DNA of 24,106 nucleotides from an uncultured Collinsella sp. (lineage in GTDB: Bacteria > Actinomycetota > Coriobacteriia > Coriobacteriales > Coriobacteriaceae): contig CAADUS010000069.1 of the NCBI GenBank assembly GCA_900752275.1, positions 1-24,106 on the forward strand, given 5' to 3'. The position numbers and the translations under genes are program-made. The notes under the pieces are model-generated. The model was not told where the DNA came from and made no database searches. It saw only the letters and a list, made by a program, of their open reading frames with translations. Position 1 is the first letter of the stretch. The number at the start of each line of letters is the position of its first letter. Below, piece after piece: positions 1-6,692 of the stretch.

Positions 1-120
1 GCCTTCCCTTTTTATTTTTTGGGTTTTTGGGTGGCTGGTTGGGTTGGGGGGGGGGGGGGGGTGGGCCGGTGCCCGCCCAGCCTGTTCTGTATTCACAGGT
101 TATCGTCCGCCTAAGCCCCG
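1..120. other. Low-complexity contig end
   Basis: The first 60 bases are T- and G-rich and end in a long uninterrupted G run crossing position 60. No coding or structural feature is visible. A G run like this at an edge is typical of a sequencing or assembly artefact rather than of a functional element, so the true neighbouring sequence is probably not represented. The last 40 bases of the window are similarly degenerate (C/G only). Confidence 0.6.
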
Positions 121-151
121 GAGTAGCCGCCCCGGCCCCGCTCGGCTACTC
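121..151 (-). terminator. Hairpin overlapping stop of the beta-lactamase-fold gene
   Basis: A 9-bp perfect inverted repeat (GAGTAGCCG at 121-129, CGGCTACTC at 143-151) encloses a 13-nt GC-rich loop. The stop codon of the minus-strand gene (146-148) lies inside the stem. There is no clear U-tract downstream, so it may be an intrinsic terminator of the U-poor kind common in high-GC Gram-positives, or an mRNA 3' end stabiliser. Confidence 0.45.
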
Positions 152-1162
152 CAGCGCCCCGTAGACGGCCGCGGAGACTTGCGCCATCAGCGCGTTGGCG
201 ACGCCGTAGTCGAGGCCGCGGGTGAGCACGCAGATCACGTAGGGGTGCTCCGCGTAGACGATGCCGCCGTCGTGGCGGATGCCGTCCACGGTGCCGGTCT
301 TGTGCCCGAAGGCGACGTCGGCGGGCAGGCCCTGGGCCAGCCCCTCGTCGTCCTCCTGGTCCAGCAAGAAGTCCTCGGCACGCTCGCAGGAGCCCTTGGA
401 CGCCAGCGTCCCGGAGGCCACCCGCTCCAGGATCCGGCACGCGTCGTTCGCACTGATCATGTTGAAGGTACCGTCGTTGGCCGGCAGCATCAGCTTGTGG
501 GCCAGCTGCGTCCCGCCGAGCCCCAGCTCAGTGGCTTTCTGTTGGATGGCCTCAACGCCCATGCGGCCGATGAGGACGTTCGTGCCCATGTTGTCGCTCA
601 CGGCGACCATCCGGTGCGCCACTTCGTCGAGGGTATACTCGCTGCCCACAGGGTCGTCCTGCATGGTGCCCGAACCGCCGACGACGTCGCCGTCGTCGAG
701 CGTGTACGTCTCGTCCGCCAGCAGCTCGCCGGAGTCGACCTCGTCCAGGTACTCCGCGAGCACGAGCAGCTTGATCATGCTCGCCGACTGCATAGGCTCA
801 TCGCCGTTGATGTCGATGCTCCCGCTGCCGTCGAGCATCCGAACGCTCACCGCCACGTTGTCGCCGTGGCCGGAGATGATCCCTGCGACCGCGGCTTCGG
901 CGCCGCTCATGTCCGTCACGACGGCGGGGGAGGTCTCCATCGCCGCGGTCTCCTGCTCGTCGGCGGCCAGCTGGACCGCGGCAGCCGCGGCCTGCACCTC
1001 CGCCGCGGCGGCAGCCGAGGCGGCGTCCACGGCAGCGTGCCCTGCGCGGATCCCCGCCACGAGGAACGCCGCGAGGGCGAGGGATCCCCCCGCCACCGCG
1101 GCGTACTGCTTGTTCGATATCCCGTACTTTTGCGTTGAAGCCAAGTCTATAGCCGAATCCAA
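146..1162 (-). CDS. Serine beta-lactamase-fold protein (class A-like), membrane anchored
   Basis: 338 aa. The N-terminus carries one hydrophobic segment (about residues 21-42), then an Ala/Glu-rich linker, then a class A beta-lactamase-like domain. Visible active-site motifs are SxxK (Ser128-Met-Ile-Lys131), SDN (189-191) and KTG (288-290). I cannot find the ExxLN omega-loop glutamate needed for efficient deacylation, so true beta-lactam resistance is doubtful; a wall-associated hydrolase or penicillin-interacting protein is more likely. The start is TTG at 1162, chosen because GAGAAGG lies 7 nt upstream and no ATG fits. It follows the LCP gene by 40 bp on the same strand, so the two probably form a cell-wall operon. 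Fold assignment is confident; substrate is unknown. Confidence 0.8.
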   Translation of the reverse strand: MDSAIDLASTQKYGISNKQYAAVAGGSLALAAFLVAGIRAGHAAVDAASAAAAAEVQAAAAAVQLAADEQETAAMETSPAVVTDMSGAEAAVAGIISGHGDNVAVSVRMLDGSGSIDINGDEPMQSASMIKLLVLAEYLDEVDSGELLADETYTLDDGDVVGGSGTMQDDPVGSEYTLDEVAHRMVAVSDNMGTNVLIGRMGVEAIQQKATELGLGGTQLAHKLMLPANDGTFNMISANDACRILERVASGTLASKGSCERAEDFLLDQEDDEGLAQGLPADVAFGHKTGTVDGIRHDGGIVYAEHPYVICVLTRGLDYGVANALMAQVSAAVYGALE

Positions 1163-1165
1163 TCC

Positions 1166-1204
1166 AAGCCCTTCTCAAACATCAGGGCGTTACCCGAAGG
1201 GCTT
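1166..1204 (-). promoter_or_regulatory. Intercistronic hairpin covering the ribosome binding site
   Basis: The 9-bp arms AAGCCCTTC and GAAGGGCTT (1166-1174 and 1196-1204 on the plus strand) can pair across a 21-nt loop in the minus-strand transcript. One arm contains the GAAGGG ribosome binding site of the TTG-started gene; the other overlaps the TAA stop (1203-1205) of the LCP gene. This arrangement would couple translation: a ribosome finishing the LCP gene would open the stem. The pairing is seen; the function is inferred. Confidence 0.4.
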
Positions 1205-2771
1205 ACTGCGCGTGATCGGAGCAGAGCACGACGATGACATCGTAGTTCGTGGTCCAGGCGCCGGTGTTCTCGCTGACGTTCGACTCCGAGACCCCGAGCG
1301 TCTTTGCCACGCCGGCGGCCTTGGCCTTCGCCGCGTCGCCGTTGTAGTAGACCTTCGTCACGGTCTCGTTGCTGCTGTAAACGGACTCTTTGCACGAGAA
1401 ACCGGCGCTACCGAGCTTCTCGCTCGCGCGCGACGCGGCGCCGCTGACGCCGCTGGAGTTGACTACGTCGACGGAGCCGGTGTACGCGGGCTCGACGCCG
1501 AGGCCGCCGTTGCCGTCGCCGGAGCCGTTGCCCGCGGAGACGGTGTCCGCCGTCCCCGTGCCGGAGCCGTCGCCCGACGAGGTCAGCGCGTCGGCGCCCG
1601 CCATCGTGCCGATGAGGCCCGAGGTCTGGTCCTCAGACTCGCTGTCCAGGGGTGGCTTGCCCTCCTTCACGCGGTCCATCATCTTTTGCCAGGCGGCCTC
1701 GTCGATCTTCTCGTACCAGGTGTTGTTGGTGTAGTAGCCGCTCGTGGGCTCCATACCGGAATACACGTTGTGCTCGACGTCGAGGTCCTTGAACTGCACC
1801 GCGAGGCCGAGGATGTCAGATATGTTGACGTCGGTGGTCACGCCGCCCGCGAGCTGCGAGACCGCGTTGGTCATGGTGGCGATGTCCAGCGTGAGGACCT
1901 TCTTTACGATGGCGGCGATGACCATGCGCTGGTTGGCCGCGCGGAAGACGTCGCCGTCGCCGTAGTCGTCGTAGGCGTGGCGGCTGCGCGCGAGGGCGAG
2001 CGCCTCGTCGCCGTTCAGGGTGTGCTCGCCGGCGGTCAGGTCGGCGCCGGAGTAGTCGTCCTTGATGTCGATCGGCAAATCGACGGTGATGCCGCCGATG
2101 GTGTCCACGATGCCCGCGAACTGCTCGAAGTCGACCTCGGCGTAGTGCGAGATGTCGACGCCGCAGAGCTTCTCGACGCACTTGATCATGTAGGAGGGGC
2201 CGCCGAGCGAGTAGGCCGCGTTGAGCTTCTGGGTGCCCGCGCCCATGTCGGACATGTCGGTCATCGTGTCGCGGTGGAGAGACACGAGCGTGACCTGCTG
2301 GCCCTTGGGGTCGATGCGTGCGAGGATGATGGAGTCGGCGCGGTAGTTGGACTCGTCGGCGCCGTACTCGGAGGACTCCATGCGCTCCTGCGACTTGTCG
2401 ACGCCGAGCAGCAGCATGTAGAACGGGTCGTCGTACTGGACGCTGTCGGCCAGGAGCTCCTTGGTGTTCTTGTCCAGGCCGCTCGTGAGCTGGTTGTTGA
2501 TCCCGCCGATGTACATGGCGAGCGCGCCGCCGCCGGCGAGCAGCACGCACAGCAGGCTGATGAGCACGCCGCGGACGACGATCTTCCTTTTGCGGTTCTT
2601 GCGCTTGCGCGTGTAGGCCTCGGCCCCGGCGAAGCGGGAAGGGACGTAAGAGGAGCCGGGCTCGGCTTTGCCGCGGCCCGCGCCGTGCCCCGCGCCGCGC
2701 GAGACCTTCTCTTCGTAGGCGTGACGGCTCTGGGCACCGGATTGGAACCCCTGGGATCTGTGGTCAGCCAA
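1203..2771 (-). CDS. LytR-CpsA-Psr (LCP) family protein with C-terminal LytR_C domain
   Basis: 522 aa from the TTG at 2771. A basic cytoplasmic N-terminus precedes one transmembrane helix, an LCP domain (opening YMLLLGVD, with arginine-rich catalytic signatures such as RADSIILARID and SLHRDTM), an acidic Gly/Ser-rich linker and a C-terminal LytR_C domain beginning VDVVNSSGVSG. LCP enzymes transfer undecaprenyl-linked glycopolymers to peptidoglycan on the outer face of the membrane. Start choice: AAAGGA lies 6 nt before the TTG; an in-frame ATG at 2810 would add 13 residues but has no good binding site and lies only about 16 nt from the predicted transcription start. Divergent from guaA and upstream of the beta-lactamase-fold gene in the same direction. 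Confidence 0.88.
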   Translation of the reverse strand: MADHRSQGFQSGAQSRHAYEEKVSRGAGHGAGRGKAEPGSSYVPSRFAGAEAYTRKRKNRKRKIVVRGVLISLLCVLLAGGGALAMYIGGINNQLTSGLDKNTKELLADSVQYDDPFYMLLLGVDKSQERMESSEYGADESNYRADSIILARIDPKGQQVTLVSLHRDTMTDMSDMGAGTQKLNAAYSLGGPSYMIKCVEKLCGVDISHYAEVDFEQFAGIVDTIGGITVDLPIDIKDDYSGADLTAGEHTLNGDEALALARSRHAYDDYGDGDVFRAANQRMVIAAIVKKVLTLDIATMTNAVSQLAGGVTTDVNISDILGLAVQFKDLDVEHNVYSGMEPTSGYYTNNTWYEKIDEAAWQKMMDRVKEGKPPLDSESEDQTSGLIGTMAGADALTSSGDGSGTGTADTVSAGNGSGDGNGGLGVEPAYTGSVDVVNSSGVSGAASRASEKLGSAGFSCKESVYSSNETVTKVYYNGDAAKAKAAGVAKTLGVSESNVSENTGAWTTNYDVIVVLCSDHAQ

Positions 2772-2830
2772 GACAGATCCTTTCGTGGAATGAGCGGTGC
2801 CAGCTGCCACCGCGGAGTTACAGACGCGCT

Positions 2831-2850
2831 AAATAATACGTAAGGGGCGT
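2831..2850 (-). promoter_or_regulatory. Predicted LCP-gene promoter, mirrored motif
   Basis: On the minus strand the sequence reads CCCCTTACGTATTATTT, giving a TATTAT -10 at 2838-2833 with a predicted start near 2826. A nearly identical motif occurs in opposite orientation at 2902-2920. No convincing -35 is visible. Confidence 0.45.
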
Positions 2851-2901
2851 GTTCGCTGCGTGTAGGAGACGAAAAAAGCAGCTATCGACCAAAAATGCCC
2901 A

Positions 2902-2920
2902 ACGTCCCTTAACGTATTAT
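2902..2920 (+). promoter_or_regulatory. Predicted guaA promoter, mirrored motif
   Basis: The sequence CCCTTAACGTATTAT ends in a TATTAT -10 at 2915-2920, predicting a start near 2927 and a 5' leader of about 60 nt. It mirrors the motif at 2831-2850 with a one-base offset, so the divergent genes share one element type, either a common promoter class or a repressor site. Confidence 0.45.
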
Positions 2921-2988
2921 GCTGTGAATGCTTAACGCTTACATGTAGATCACGTCCACCCGCCCCTGCGGAGAAGACCGGAGGAACC

Positions 2989-4590
2989 ATGACCGAGGCA
3001 CAGCCCAAGCAGTTCGTCGCCGTTCTCGACTTTGGCGCCCAGTACGGGCAGCTGATCGCGCGCCGCGTGCGCGACCTCAACGTCTACTCGGAGATCGTCC
3101 CGTGCGACATTCCCGCCGACGAGCTCGCGGCCATGAAGCCGGCGGCGCTCATCCTCTCGGGCGGCCCCGCCTCCGTCAACGACCCCGAGGCCCCGCGCGT
3201 CGACCCCGGCATCTACGAGCTGGGCGTCCCCGTGCTCGGCTTCTGCTACGGCCACCAGATCACGGCTGTCACGCTGGGCGGCAAGGTCTTCCATCCCGAG
3301 GTCGGCGAGTACGGCCACGCCGAGCTCGAGCGCGAGGCCGGCAGCGCGCTGTTCAACAACACGCCGATGAAGCAGACCGTGTGGATGAGCCACTTCGACG
3401 CCGTCTGCGACGTGCCCGAGGGCTTCAAGGTGACCGCGCGCACCAAGGTCTGCCCCGTCGCCGCAATGGAGAACCCCGAGCGTAAGATCTACACCACCCA
3501 GTTCCATCCCGAGGTCAAGCACACCGAGTATGGCCAGCAGATCCTCTCGAACTTCCTCTTTGACATCTGCAAGCTCGAGAAGAACTGGTCCATGGACAAC
3601 CTCGTCGAGACCATGACCCAGCAGTTCCGCGAGAAGGTCGGCGACAACCGCGTGATCCTCGCGCTTTCCGGCGGCGTCGACTCCTCCGTCGTGGCCGCGC
3701 TCGGCGCCCGCGCCATCGGCAAGCAGATGACCTGCGTCTTCATCAACCACGGCCTGCTGCGCAAAAACGAGCCCGAGCAGGTCGAGGAGGTCTTCACCAA
3801 GCAGTTCGACGTCGACTTCATCCACGTCCACGCCGAGGACCGCTACGCCGAGCTCCTGGCCGGCGTGACCGAGCCGGAGCAGAAGCGCCGTATCATCGGC
3901 ACGCAGTTCTGGAAGGAGTTCTTCGCGGTCGCCCAGCAGCTCGAGACCGACGGCAAGCCCGTCAAGTACCTCGCCCAGGGCACCATCTACCCCGACATCA
4001 TCGAGTCCGGCGCGCGCAAGACGGGCGGCAAGGCGAGCACCATCAAGAGCCACCACAACCTGATCCCGTTCCCTGAGGGCGTGAGCTTCGACCTCATCGA
4101 GCCGCTCGACCACTTCTTTAAGGACGAGGTCCGCGAGCTCGGCCTCGCGCTCGGCCTGCCCGCGCACATCGTGTCCCGCCAGCCGTTCCCGGGCCCGGGC
4201 CTGGCCATCCGCATCATCGGCGCGGTGGACAAAGAGAAGCTCGAGATCCTGAAGAACGCCGACGCCATCGTGCGCGAGGAGCTCGACGCCTACAACCAGC
4301 GCCTCTTCGAGAAGATCGGCGAGAGGAACTCCGAGCACTCGTGCTGGCAGTACTTCGCCGTGCTGCCCGACATCAAGTCCGTGGGAGTTATGGGCGACGA
4401 GCGCACCTACCAGCGCCCGATCATCCTACGCGCGGTCGAGAGCTCAGACGCCATGACCGCCGACTGGGCAAAGATCCCCTACGACGTGCTCGCCCGCATC
4501 TCCGGCCGCATCGTCGCCGAGGTCCCGGGCGCGAACCGCGTGTGCTATGACATCACGTCCAAGCCGCCCGCGACGATCGAGTGGGAATAG
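2989..4590 (+). CDS. guaA: GMP synthase (glutamine-hydrolysing)
   Basis: 533 aa, slightly longer than usual for the family (about 515-525). It converts XMP, ATP and glutamine to GMP in the cytosol, the last step of guanine nucleotide synthesis. A class I glutamine amidotransferase domain has the nucleophile Cys86 (GFCYGHQ) and His173/Glu175 (QFHPEV). An ATP-pyrophosphatase domain follows with the P-loop LSGGVDSSV (226-234), and the C-terminus carries the dimerisation domain with the conserved end TSKPPATIEWE. The ATG is preceded by GGAGGA at 6 nt or less. It is monocistronic, with a hairpin downstream and a divergent LCP gene upstream. Confidence 0.97.
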   Translation: MTEAQPKQFVAVLDFGAQYGQLIARRVRDLNVYSEIVPCDIPADELAAMKPAALILSGGPASVNDPEAPRVDPGIYELGVPVLGFCYGHQITAVTLGGKVFHPEVGEYGHAELEREAGSALFNNTPMKQTVWMSHFDAVCDVPEGFKVTARTKVCPVAAMENPERKIYTTQFHPEVKHTEYGQQILSNFLFDICKLEKNWSMDNLVETMTQQFREKVGDNRVILALSGGVDSSVVAALGARAIGKQMTCVFINHGLLRKNEPEQVEEVFTKQFDVDFIHVHAEDRYAELLAGVTEPEQKRRIIGTQFWKEFFAVAQQLETDGKPVKYLAQGTIYPDIIESGARKTGGKASTIKSHHNLIPFPEGVSFDLIEPLDHFFKDEVRELGLALGLPAHIVSRQPFPGPGLAIRIIGAVDKEKLEILKNADAIVREELDAYNQRLFEKIGERNSEHSCWQYFAVLPDIKSVGVMGDERTYQRPIILRAVESSDAMTADWAKIPYDVLARISGRIVAEVPGANRVCYDITSKPPATIEWE

Positions 4591-4599
4591 GAAATTCTT

Positions 4600-4650
4600 T
4601 AGTTATGGGGGTATAAATTTGATTTACTTTAGGATAAATCCCCATAACTA
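4600..4650 (+). terminator. Inverted repeat after guaA
   Basis: Perfect 11-bp arms TAGTTATGGGG (4600-4610) and CCCCATAACTA (4640-4650) are separated by an AT-rich 29-nt loop, beginning 10 bp after the guaA stop. There is no U-tract. It could be a guaA 3' stem, but the long AT-rich loop in GC-rich DNA is also compatible with a small decayed mobile-element end. Confidence 0.4.
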
Positions 4651-4739
4651 TATGAATTGACCTGCTGACTCCAATGAAGATTGGAGGGTAACGGCCAGGG
4701 GCGACGGTCCAGCGAGTGTTATTTTGCGAGCTAGGCGCA

Positions 4740-4767
4740 TTGAAAGTGACCTTTCGTGGTATAAACT
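4740..4767 (+). promoter_or_regulatory. Predicted promoter of the toxin-antitoxin-like locus
   Basis: TTGAAA (4740-4745) is followed by TATAAACT; using TAAACT (4762-4767) the spacer is 16 nt, and the TGG before it resembles an extended -10. Transcription would start near 4773 and read through the structured leader into the toxin gene. Confidence 0.45.
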
Positions 4768-4772
4768 ACTTG

Positions 4773-4890
4773 CCGGAAGCCGCGGCTTTCAGAGTACGGC
4801 TTACGTGTACGTTTAACCTCCGTGGGCGACGGGGTGCCGCAAGGCGTAGAATATCGCCCACCTGTAGGGGCCTGCAGCGATGCGGGCCCC
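4773..4890 (+). ncRNA. Candidate structured antitoxin RNA (type III-like)
   Basis: The leader between the predicted promoter and the toxin gene contains several stems. They are a 12-bp palindrome AAGCCGCGGCTT (4777-4788); an 8-bp perfect stem GTGGGCGA/TCGCCCAC (4822-4829 with 4854-4861) enclosing a small GCC-GCAA-GGC hairpin; and a 10-bp hairpin at 4867-4890. In type III systems an RNA of pseudoknot repeats lies between promoter and toxin and neutralises the toxin directly. I could not find clear tandem repeats here, so this may be a single-unit or diverged antitoxin, or simply a regulatory leader. Confidence 0.4.
4867..4890 (+). terminator. GC-rich attenuator-like hairpin before the toxin gene
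   Basis: GGGGCCTGCA and TGCGGGCCCC form a 10-bp stem (one G-U pair) closed by a GCGA (GNRA) tetraloop. It ends 25 bp before the toxin start. In type III loci a hairpin in this position acts as a leaky terminator that sets the antitoxin-to-toxin RNA ratio. There is no long U-tract, only GCTTCGT. Confidence 0.55.
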
Positions 4891-4915
4891 GCTTCGTATG
4901 AAGGGGGCGTAACCG

Positions 4916-5365
4916 ATGAAGATCGTATCCATCTCCCAGGACTTCTTCGACCTCGTCGAGGGCGACCGCGAGCTCATGCTTAAGCACAATCGCCCCTGCA
5001 TCGTGGTGGTGAGGCTGCGTTTCCGCGGGAAGCGCAGGGACTTCGCCGTGCCACTGCGTTCCAACATCGCCCCCAACGTGCCCAAAGACCAATACTTTGC
5101 ACTGCCGCCCCGCCCCACGACACGCCCCGGCTGCCGCCACGGCATCCACTACATCAAGATGTTCCCCATAACCAAGGCCTACCAGCGCCGCTTCAGGACC
5201 GAGGGCTCGGCCTACTACGAGACACTCAAGCGCATCATCGACGGCAACACCAAGCGCATTGTCTCCGAGTGCCAGGCGTACCTTGACCTCTATGAGCGCG
5301 AGGGGAGGCCCCGCTTCGCCGTCGACATCGATCGCATCGTGGGCCTGCTGGAAGGCAAGAAATAG
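4916..5365 (+). CDS. Type III toxin-antitoxin system ToxN/TenpN-like endoribonuclease toxin
   Basis: 149 aa, close to the usual size of the ToxN/AbiQ/TenpN/CptN group. Recognised by pattern: the start MKIVSISQDFFD, a conserved strand segment RPCIVVVRLRFRGK, the core DFAVPLRSNI, the mid-protein HYIKMFPI and a C-terminal helical tail with NTKRIVSECQAYLDLY. Family members are cytosolic ribonucleases that cleave RNA at specific sites and are held inactive by an RNA antitoxin; several abort phage infection. The ATG has GAAGGGGG 8-9 nt upstream. The context fits: a promoter, a structured leader and a GC hairpin lie upstream and a strong terminator downstream, with no partner protein gene. Subfamily is uncertain, TenpN being the nearest by eye. 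Confidence 0.65.
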   Translation: MKIVSISQDFFDLVEGDRELMLKHNRPCIVVVRLRFRGKRRDFAVPLRSNIAPNVPKDQYFALPPRPTTRPGCRHGIHYIKMFPITKAYQRRFRTEGSAYYETLKRIIDGNTKRIVSECQAYLDLYEREGRPRFAVDIDRIVGLLEGKK

Positions 5366-5389
5366 GGCACCTCGGCTCAGTCTCGAGCC

Positions 5390-5412
5390 ATGCGGAGTCG
5401 CTCCGCATTTTT
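5390..5412 (+). terminator. Rho-independent terminator after the toxin gene
   Basis: A perfect 8-bp stem ATGCGGAG/CTCCGCAT with a TCG loop runs straight into TTTTT. It lies 25 bp after the toxin stop codon and closes the locus. Confidence 0.85.
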
Positions 5413-5551
5413 GAACGCCGCGCGCCCCAAATACCCGAGAAACAGGCCATGAGGTGCGGCGGCGCGCTCGTGCCCGCGGCAGTCATCTCCATCAGCGTCT
5501 ACGGTGTGCTACGGCATCATGTCCAAGACGCCAGAGGCCATCGCATGAGAA

Positions 5552-5567
5552 TAGAACACGCGTTCGA
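5552..5567 (+). promoter_or_regulatory. LexA-like SOS box
   Basis: TAGAACACGCGTTCGA matches the Gram-positive/actinobacterial SOS consensus (TCGAAC-N4-GTTCGA) at all positions of the half-sites but one. It lies 9 bp before a TACAAT -10 (5576-5581), a place where bound LexA would block RNA polymerase. The palindrome is seen; LexA binding is inferred. Confidence 0.5.
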
Positions 5568-5575
5568 TTCTATGT

Positions 5576-5581
5576 TACAAT
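5576..5581 (+). promoter_or_regulatory. Predicted -10 of the GyrI-like gene
   Basis: TACAAT with no strong -35, because the -35 zone falls on the edge of the SOS-like box. A second AT-rich run, CTATATATAAA near 5622, is an alternative -10. Confidence 0.35.
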
Positions 5582-5587
5582 ACCTGC

Positions 5588-5621
5588 CAACGGGAGGTTT
5601 CTTCCAAAGCGGCGCCCGTTG
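5588..5621 (+). repeat. Inverted repeat in the 5' leader of the GyrI-like gene
   Basis: CAACGGG (5588-5594) and CCCGTTG (5615-5621) are perfect 7-bp arms around a 20-nt loop, between the predicted -10 and the gene. It could be an mRNA stem or an operator; nothing decides between them. Confidence 0.35.
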
Positions 5622-5673
5622 CTATATATAAACCGATATCGACGGAAACCCAAGCTCAGGGAGGTTTGTTGCG

Positions 5674-6309
5674 ATGGCATACGATTTCAAGAAGGAGTTC
5701 AGGGAGCTCTACAGGCCGTCGGGCAAGCCGGGCGTCGTAACCGTTCCGCCTATGAGCTACGTTGCCGTGCGGGGCAAGGGCGATCCCAATGCCGAAGGCG
5801 GCGAGTACCAGAACGCGTTGCCGCTGCTCTACGGCGTCGCATATGCCATCAAGATGTCGAAGAAGGGCCCGCGGGAAATCGAGGGCTATTTCGACTTCGT
5901 CGTGCCTCCGCTCGAGGGCTTCTGGTGGCAAGACCGTGCCGATGGCGAGATTGATTATGCGCGGAAGGACGACTTCAACTTCATCTCGTGCATCCGTCTG
6001 CCCGATTTCGTCACTCGCGAGGACTTCGACTGGGCAGTTTCGGAAGCTGCCGCCAAGAAGAAGCTGGACTTCTCGGCGGTCGAGCTGCTGAGGGTCGACG
6101 AGGGCCTTTGCGTTCAGTGCATGCATACCGGGCCTTACGACGACGAGCCGGCGACCATAGACGCCATGCGCACATTCGCGGCGGAACGGGGCTACGCCCC
6201 CGACTTCTCCGAAGCCCGCCTGCATCACGAGATTTACCTCTCGGACCCGCGCAAGTGCGCGCCGGAGAAGCTCAAGACCGTGATCCGTCATCCCATAAAG
6301 TTGATTTAG
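5674..6309 (+). CDS. GyrI-like small-molecule-binding domain protein
   Basis: 211 aa, full length for the stand-alone GyrI-like (COG4832) group. Features are the N-terminal YDFKKEFRELY, the strand pair around VPPMSYVAVRGKGDPN, the ligand-pocket region LYGVAYAIKMSKKG followed by EGFWWQ, and the C-terminal HTGPYDDEPATIDAM and HHEIYLSDPRK motifs characteristic of the family. These cytosolic proteins adopt a SOUL/GyrI fold and bind hydrophobic or cationic compounds; relatives hydrolyse cyclopropanoid toxins or protect DNA gyrase. The start ATG has GGGAGG 9 nt upstream. A LexA-like box upstream suggests damage-inducible expression, which would parallel E. coli gyrI (sbmC). A terminator follows directly. 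Confidence 0.85.
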   Translation: MAYDFKKEFRELYRPSGKPGVVTVPPMSYVAVRGKGDPNAEGGEYQNALPLLYGVAYAIKMSKKGPREIEGYFDFVVPPLEGFWWQDRADGEIDYARKDDFNFISCIRLPDFVTREDFDWAVSEAAAKKKLDFSAVELLRVDEGLCVQCMHTGPYDDEPATIDAMRTFAAERGYAPDFSEARLHHEIYLSDPRKCAPEKLKTVIRHPIKLI

Positions 6310-6317
6310 CGAAGCGA

Positions 6318-6605
6318 GTGACGCCGATTGCTTCGGCTTTTTGGGGGCTCGCCGTGTCGTGGGCGGCAGCGGGACGCGCCATGCGACCGGTGGCGGAGGC
6401 CGAGGCGCGGGAGCGCGCGTTCATTTGCACCGCCTCGCACGACCTCGTCACCCCGCTCATGGCGGTGACCGCGAACTGCGACGTGCTTGAGGCGGAGGCA
6501 TCCGATCAAGCCGGCCTTGCGTCCTGGGTCGCCAACATCCGTTCAGCGGCGGACGAGATGGCGACTCGCATCGCCGACATGCTCATGCACATGGGCGGCG
6601 ACTAG
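6318..6605 (+). pseudogene. Sensor histidine kinase remnant (HisKA only)
   Basis: A 95-residue open stretch, from GTG 6318 or ATG 6381, retains the end of a transmembrane segment (AFWGLAVSWAAAG) and a dimerisation/phosphoacceptor helix with H-box ASHDLVTPL. It stops before any N-box or ATP-binding domain and lacks the sensor part. No ribosome binding site is evident and a terminator hairpin lies across its beginning. It is most likely the leftover of a two-component kinase deleted on both sides, now unable to autophosphorylate. Confidence 0.7.
6323..6342 (+). terminator. Terminator of the GyrI-like gene
   Basis: GCCGA-TTGCT-TCGGC followed by TTTTT, 14 bp after the stop codon. The stem is short (5 bp) but has a canonical U-tract. 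Confidence 0.6.
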
Positions 6606-6672
6606 CCAGGGCGATCCCTGCAACGGGCATTATTATCCGGGAAGCGTTTGATTGCGAGGCACTCCGGTGTGA

Positions 6673-6692
6673 GGGCCTGAGTCGTCAGGCCC
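6673..6692 (-). terminator. Hairpin at the end of the kinase operon
   Basis: A perfect 8-bp stem GGGCCTGA/TCAGGCCC with a 4-nt loop overlaps the minus-strand kinase stop codon (6685-6687). It lacks a U-tract on either strand. It is a plausible 3' end for the six-gene minus-strand operon. Confidence 0.45.

Larger units (their letters stand above)
5413..5673 (+). other. Intergenic region upstream of the GyrI-like gene
   Basis: No intact gene. Several frames stay open for 30-60 codons but none resembles a family I know. The segment may be the tail of a lost gene, since one frame ends CYGIMSKTPEAIA then stop near 5548. The second half holds the LexA-like box, the predicted promoter and a 7-bp inverted repeat, described separately. 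Confidence 0.5.

Noticed and set aside
146..1162. Functional antibiotic-resistance beta-lactamase
   Set aside because: SxxK, SDN and KTG are present but the omega-loop ExxLN is not visible, and the gene sits with a wall-assembly gene.
261..2843. An 860-codon open frame on the plus strand opposite the LCP and beta-lactamase-fold genes
   Set aside because: It is the GC-rich antisense shadow of the two minus-strand genes, with no domain and Val/Arg/Ser-rich composition.
2950..4338. A 462-codon frame on the minus strand opposite guaA
   Set aside because: Exact antisense of guaA, leucine/aspartate-rich, no domain.
4600..4650. Riboswitch after guaA
   Set aside because: It is a simple two-arm inverted repeat with an AT-rich loop, and the following gene has its own promoter.
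4916..5365. Type II toxin with a protein antitoxin
   Set aside because: No second small ORF lies next to it; the flanks are a structured leader and a terminator.
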